Positions 6,580 to 9,956 of a stretch of 9,956 bases of DNA are shown piece by piece. The stretch is from Verrucomicrobiota bacterium (GTDB lineage Bacteria; Verrucomicrobiota; Verrucomicrobiia; Verrucomicrobiales; Akkermansiaceae): positions 1 through 9,956 of the forward strand of contig JAPLUJ010000146.1 in the NCBI GenBank assembly GCA_026397695.1, read 5' to 3'. Within the stretch, counting starts at the first letter, position 1; each line of letters opens with the position of its first letter. Both the position numbers and the translations under genes were made by a program. Below the pieces are notes generated by a model. The model was not told the DNA's origin. It saw nothing but the letters and a program-made list of their open reading frames with translations, and searched no databases.

Positions 6580-6635
6580 GGCGGGACGGCCTTGCTGCGA
6601 TTCCTGTGCCATGATCTCTGATCTGTGGCCTCTGA

Positions 6636-6866
6636 TTACACGTTCTCGGCGATTTGCCCGGCCACTAAATTCACGAGGTCGCATTGCGATGCTTGGGCGA
6701 TCAGCAATTCCGTGTCCTTGCCCTTCACCTTGCGCAGCGCGGTTTCCAATTCACAGCAGTTGCCGCCGGAATGACTCAACGCATCACTCACTTCGCCAGG
6801 CCATCCCAAATCTGCCGCAAGCACCATGGTGTGCGTGACGAAGATGGTCCAAATTGTGGTTTGCAA
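6636..6866 (-). CDS. Unrecognised small ORF, possibly a gene remnant
   Basis: Function not recognised. The 76-codon frame encodes a plausible amphipathic C-terminal part (ETALRKVKGKDTELLIAQAS, then QCDLVNLVAGQIAENV) with no signal peptide. The first residues (MQTTIWTIFVTH) look less like coding sequence; an internal ATG about 14 codons in (MVLAADLGWPGE) is an alternative start. No ribosome-binding site is evident. It sits at the border between GC-rich and AT-rich DNA, so it may be the 3' fragment of a gene whose start was lost when the island was inserted. Confidence 0.3.
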   Translation of the reverse strand: MQTTIWTIFVTHTMVLAADLGWPGEVSDALSHSGGNCCELETALRKVKGKDTELLIAQASQCDLVNLVAGQIAENV

Positions 6867-6920
6867 TGTGTAAAAAAACCATTTATCGAACTTCTAGTTC
6901 TCGGGGATTTCTACCCATTG

Positions 6921-7031
6921 CTACTTGCGCGGCCTGGAACCATACACGCGTCGGGCGATCCAAACGACATATCCATTAACAATTAGCAGACCTAAACCTA
7001 ACCTACTACTTGGGAGTCTCCGCAAATGCAT
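6921..7031 (-). CDS. Possible 36-residue single-span membrane peptide
   Basis: ATG to TAG encodes 36 residues. A basic start (MHLRRLPSSR) is followed by a hydrophobic stretch (LGLGLLIVNGYVVWIA) and a basic end (RRVYGSRPRK), the pattern of a one-pass membrane peptide with a positive tail. Reading past the TAG gives QWVEIPEN and another stop, so it could also be a remnant. No Shine-Dalgarno was identified. The rest of the 6867-7123 gap shows nothing else recognisable. Low confidence because short frames of this kind arise by chance. Confidence 0.2.
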   Translation of the reverse strand: MHLRRLPSSRLGLGLLIVNGYVVWIARRVYGSRPRK

Positions 7032-7123
7032 GGTCAATGTAATATTTAGTTACTTTTATAAAACCCGCAAACCAGTTAGCATCAGATCAGCAATGAAAAG
7101 ACTTCATTATTCACATATAGGGC

Positions 7124-8446
7124 TCATTGTGCGGGATCCAGACTATTTAGTTTTTGCAAAGCAATCTTTTTCGCTTCGGCAGTTAGTTTAGTAGATGCGT
7201 TAACAAATCCTACTATCAGTTTAGGATCAACTCTTGCAATTCCAACCACCCAATTCTGAATCAATTTTTCTTGATCCTTTTCGCCAAATGAGGCAAGCCA
7301 TTCAAGCGATTCACCAGGATTAGACTCCCCCCAATTATTTATTATTGTTCCATATAAACCTAGCCTTTCGTTTATCGTGAAATTGACCCCATCTACCATT
7401 TCGACCGCACGCAAAGGATTTGTAGCGGCAGCAGTAGCGGCAACTCCATTCATCATAAGGGCTTTTTGCAATTCTGGATTCTGTTCACTGAACCACTTCG
7501 AGCCACTAGTGATGTCATTATTAATCCAATTGCATATTCCATTAGTTAAAATCCTTACCGCGTTTTCAGGACATCTTTCCATAACCAAATTGGTAAGAGA
7601 GTCCGCTTTCTTGGCAAAAACCGCGGTACATAATCCTTCAAGAACAAAATCATTTAAGGAACTTTTCGCATCTATGCTTTTTGCAAAAGTCATTGCGGAA
7701 TCGAGGTTTAAAGATGACATTCCAAACATCGCGTTTTGAATAATGGCTCCATTGTTCTTGCCGAAATCATACGCTAGCATCATTTCCTTCAACTTCGCTG
7801 GATCGCGACTCCCTATCGACGCTAGGACAGAAGTGAGGGTGCTATAGTATGTACTTGGATAATTCTTTAAATTAGCATCGATCCAATCCAATGATTTCAC
7901 ACGATCGTCCGCCGCAATTGATTGAAGGCATTGAGACATAAGTGAGTTCGCCCATTGGCGGTCCTTAAATGGGCCGATTGATTGCAGTGCTTCATCAGGA
8001 GCTTTTTGCAGCAAGACAGCAAACGTTGATTGCAGTGCCAAATTGGAAATTATACTATCTTTTAGCTCAGATGCCCATTTTATAGCTAAAATAGGATCTT
8101 TCATTGCCAGTGACTTGGCATAAAGTACGTAAACAGATTCAACATCTTCCCTGGCCCCACTATGCTCATAAGCTTTAAGAATCTCTAGCCCTTTTTCGGG
8201 ATCCTTGCTTGATAGATCGAGGAAATCCGCCAAAAACCTGCCGAATCCTACATCGCATCTTGCCGGATACTTTGAAACTGTATGTGCTGACATGGCTGAA
8301 TTCTCCACTTCAGGCGGGATGGGTTGAGTAGGATCGATGCTTTTTGTCTTGCCCCAACTTGGAATCGTTACTTTGCTCCTAGATTGTTCCAAAAGCGGTG
8401 TATCAATCAACTTAATAAGCGATATGTTTTTGTAATTTATAGCCAT
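7124..8446 (-). CDS. Alpha-solenoid repeat protein of unknown function; candidate partner of the Rhs protein
   Basis: The 440-residue protein consists almost entirely of short helical segments in the style of TPR/HEAT-like solenoids. Recurrent units carry Trp and Asp-Pro at similar spots (DPILAIKWASEL, SIAADDRVKSLDWIDANL, GSRDPAKLKEMMLAYDF, WGESNPGESLEWLASFGEKDQ, NWVVGIARVDPKLIVGFVN). Similar W...DP...A..W repeats are common in uncharacterised verrucomicrobial proteins (general knowledge, not checked). No signal peptide or membrane segment is visible, so it is probably cytoplasmic. This differs from the exported Rhs protein encoded 133 bp upstream on the same strand. Its AT-rich composition matches the C-terminal tip of that Rhs gene. 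The first about 45 residues (LIDTPLLEQSRSKVTIPSWG) do not show the repeat. It could be an immunity or accessory factor, or an unrelated passenger. No Shine-Dalgarno precedes the ATG. Confidence 0.7.
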   Translation of the reverse strand: MAINYKNISLIKLIDTPLLEQSRSKVTIPSWGKTKSIDPTQPIPPEVENSAMSAHTVSKYPARCDVGFGRFLADFLDLSSKDPEKGLEILKAYEHSGAREDVESVYVLYAKSLAMKDPILAIKWASELKDSIISNLALQSTFAVLLQKAPDEALQSIGPFKDRQWANSLMSQCLQSIAADDRVKSLDWIDANLKNYPSTYYSTLTSVLASIGSRDPAKLKEMMLAYDFGKNNGAIIQNAMFGMSSLNLDSAMTFAKSIDAKSSLNDFVLEGLCTAVFAKKADSLTNLVMERCPENAVRILTNGICNWINNDITSGSKWFSEQNPELQKALMMNGVAATAAATNPLRAVEMVDGVNFTINERLGLYGTIINNWGESNPGESLEWLASFGEKDQEKLIQNWVVGIARVDPKLIVGFVNASTKLTAEAKKIALQKLNSLDPAQ

Positions 8447-8579
8447 AATCTTATTTTATGTCACACTATATGTAAAAGCAGCTATGATTGGATGAGACGA
8501 CATGGATATATGCAAGTCATTTGTATGCCTGACTATGCACTAGTCTTGTTGACGTTGTTGGGTTGTCAGCACGCAGGTA
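8447..8579. other. Gap between the Rhs gene and the solenoid gene
   Basis: 133 bp, AT-rich, with no convincing ORF, strong hairpin or terminator. The lack of a terminator is compatible with read-through from the Rhs gene into the solenoid gene, but does not show it. Confidence 0.4.
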
Positions 8580-9863
8580 TTATTGTTCGGTACTAATCAA
8601 TATATGTGCATTCGAATGGTTCTTGAAAAGCTCGCCAGTTTTCTCATTGCTTACCCATTGCGAATCGTAAAGCGCATTCCAATTATTTGAACTGTCGCAT
8701 AACCATACTTGCGTCATATTATATATGTTAGCCTTGCTTATCCTAAGATTAGCTTTTAGTTGTTCCGTTATTAACGCAGCCTCATCTACTCCGTTTGAAG
8801 TGCCTGATGCAGTCTGCACCCCTATTTGACCGGATATTAACTGTGCGTTAATAGTAAACGAGAAAGCAGATGTTTGGGTTATACTAAAACCACCGATCAG
8901 TTTTTGGCCAGGCCCTCCATAAATAATATAGTCGCACCCTCGCGTCATATCTTCCCAGTTTTGATGTTCCCATTTTCTACCTTCTGTATAGCCTAGATCC
9001 CCATAGTGCCCATTGTAGGAAGGTTGAGCATAAGAGTCTTCCACATTGGGTGGCGGCTGAGGTGCTGCAAATTTGTCAACAAATGGTGACCATTCGAGAC
9101 CCAATACGTCATAATTGCATACGGGATTAGAGCCTACAAATACATAATTATTAATACCATCGGGATATCCCGCTGGATCTAACGTGGTCCAACTATTTGA
9201 ATTTGAAGAGTATAGTCTATACGGAAAAACGAAGCTCGCAAGTTCCTTCACGAACTTTTTGCCTGTGAATCTTCCAGGTTCAAGACCTTCACCATAGGAA
9301 GTGCCGCTAAATTGTTCTTCCGCAGAGGAAAGAGTATTCCCGAGGTAATCTGAGACAACAACGTCTTTTCCCGCCAGCACGGGGACTCCGCCGGAGAGAT
9401 GTGCCTCGTTGGCGAATGCCACGGAGCCCTCGGCGGCGAGGACGTTTCCATCCCAAGTGTAGGTAGAAACGTTGCCATGGGTTTTCTTGCCGACCAACTG
9501 ACCCGCGGCGTTGTAGTAGAATCCGGCTTTGGAATCCTGGTTCCGCGTCTCGAGCACCTTGTCACCGTAGCCGTAGCTCAGGCTGCGGGTGGTTTGACCG
9601 TCCGCGTTGCGCTCGGTCACCGGGCGGCTGGCGTTATCGTAGGCGGTGGTTTCCTTGCCCTGGCCGGCGGTTTGGAACTCCGTGAGCCGGTTTGATTTGT
9701 CGTAGGTCATCTTGGTGACGACCCCATCAATCGATTTCTCGATGATATTGCCGGAGGCATCGTAGGTGTATTTCTCGCTGCCGAGGGTGGCGGCGGAGGC
9801 GTATCCTGCGAGGCTGAGGATGCCGGCGGTGATGCCGGCCAAGTGTCTGGTGTTGGTTTTCAT
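8580..9863 (-). CDS. Short secreted Rhs/YD-repeat protein with a variable C-terminal tip (polymorphic-toxin type)
   Basis: The protein has 427 residues from ATG at 9863. I chose this start because AAGGGA lies about 6 nt upstream and a classic Sec signal peptide follows (basic MKTNTRH, hydrophobic core, A-S-A cleavage at residues 22-24); upstream in-frame ATGs at 9890 and 9878 would spoil it. Rhs/YD repeats run from about 31 to 200 (YTYDASGNIIEKS, MTYDKSNRLTEF, AYDNASRPVTERNADGQ, YYNAAGQLVGK, YTWDGN, SDYLGNTLSS). The core-ending region (215-256) has YRLYSSNSNSW, DPAGYPDGINNYVFVGSNP and finally NYDVLGLEW, where the family normally has DPLGL, so the proline of the second motif is Val. The last about 170 residues (8580-9095) are a distinct tip I do not recognise, rich in polar residues and beta-type segments. 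Base composition changes from GC-rich (upstream of about 9365) to AT-rich in the tip. In this family the tip is often a toxin, but no catalytic motif is evident here. Confidence 0.85.
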   Translation of the reverse strand: MKTNTRHLAGITAGILSLAGYASAATLGSEKYTYDASGNIIEKSIDGVVTKMTYDKSNRLTEFQTAGQGKETTAYDNASRPVTERNADGQTTRSLSYGYGDKVLETRNQDSKAGFYYNAAGQLVGKKTHGNVSTYTWDGNVLAAEGSVAFANEAHLSGGVPVLAGKDVVVSDYLGNTLSSAEEQFSGTSYGEGLEPGRFTGKKFVKELASFVFPYRLYSSNSNSWTTLDPAGYPDGINNYVFVGSNPVCNYDVLGLEWSPFVDKFAAPQPPPNVEDSYAQPSYNGHYGDLGYTEGRKWEHQNWEDMTRGCDYIIYGGPGQKLIGGFSITQTSAFSFTINAQLISGQIGVQTASGTSNGVDEAALITEQLKANLRISKANIYNMTQVWLCDSSNNWNALYDSQWVSNEKTGELFKNHSNAHILISTEQ

Positions 9864-9956
9864 TGGATATCCCTTCATCAAGAAAGGCATTAGCGCATGG
9901 TTGGATTGGTGTGTAAATGGAAAAATATAACGAAAATCGGACAGAAACTCCAGAGA
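9864..9956 (-). promoter_or_regulatory. Upstream region of the Rhs gene
   Basis: On the minus strand the leader contains AAGGGA just before the chosen start and, further up, a TTATAT-like hexamer in an AT-rich patch near 9925-9935 that could serve as a -10 element. No good -35 partner was seen. The window ends here. Confidence 0.25.

Noticed and set aside
1..9956. tRNA or rRNA genes
   Set aside because: No cloverleaf with a T-arm GTTCGAATC-type segment and acceptor pairing, and no rRNA-like stretch, was seen by eye.

Overview
The window looks like a chromosomal segment of a Verrucomicrobiota bacterium. Three things point there: a lysyl-tRNA synthetase of the PVC type, a 1,4-alpha-glucan branching enzyme of the eukaryote-like subgroup, and a damaged prepilin-like gene of a kind common in Verrucomicrobia. 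This placement is inference from protein character; no search was run.

Layout. The 3' part of lysS (3-911, +) converges on glgB (936-2924, -) with only 24 bp between the stops. Upstream of glgB lies a gene-poor stretch with a perfect hairpin (3003-3021), then a small ORF of unknown function (3217-3486, +) whose tail runs into a REP-like repeat. A higBA-type toxin-antitoxin pair (3568-4095) sits between two direct copies of this double-hairpin repeat (about 3406-3508 and 4151-4240), and the toxin lacks its normal N-terminus. An IS5-family insertion sequence (about 4245-5566) begins within a few bases of the second copy. It is followed by a pseudogene (5648-6469, +) that combines a prepilin-like N-terminus, an internal deletion, a TAG nonsense codon and a PQQ/BamB-like propeller tail. 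Another double-hairpin element (6490-6532) follows.

The right part is visibly more AT-rich, from about 6850 to 9350. It holds uncertain remnants, a 440-aa solenoid-like protein (7124-8446, -) and a short secreted Rhs-repeat protein (8580-9863, -). The GC-rich N-terminal half of the Rhs protein and its AT-rich C-terminal tip differ in base composition, as expected for a polymorphic-toxin tip exchange. The solenoid gene directly downstream has similar composition and is in the position of an immunity or partner gene; its function is unproven.

The GC-rich host-like DNA also carries a strongly repeated 7-mer, TCTAACA: eight exact copies on the two strands and three CCTAACA variants. It is absent as an exact match from the IS and from the AT-rich island, so it may be a genome-wide signal such as an uptake-type or chromosome-organisation motif.
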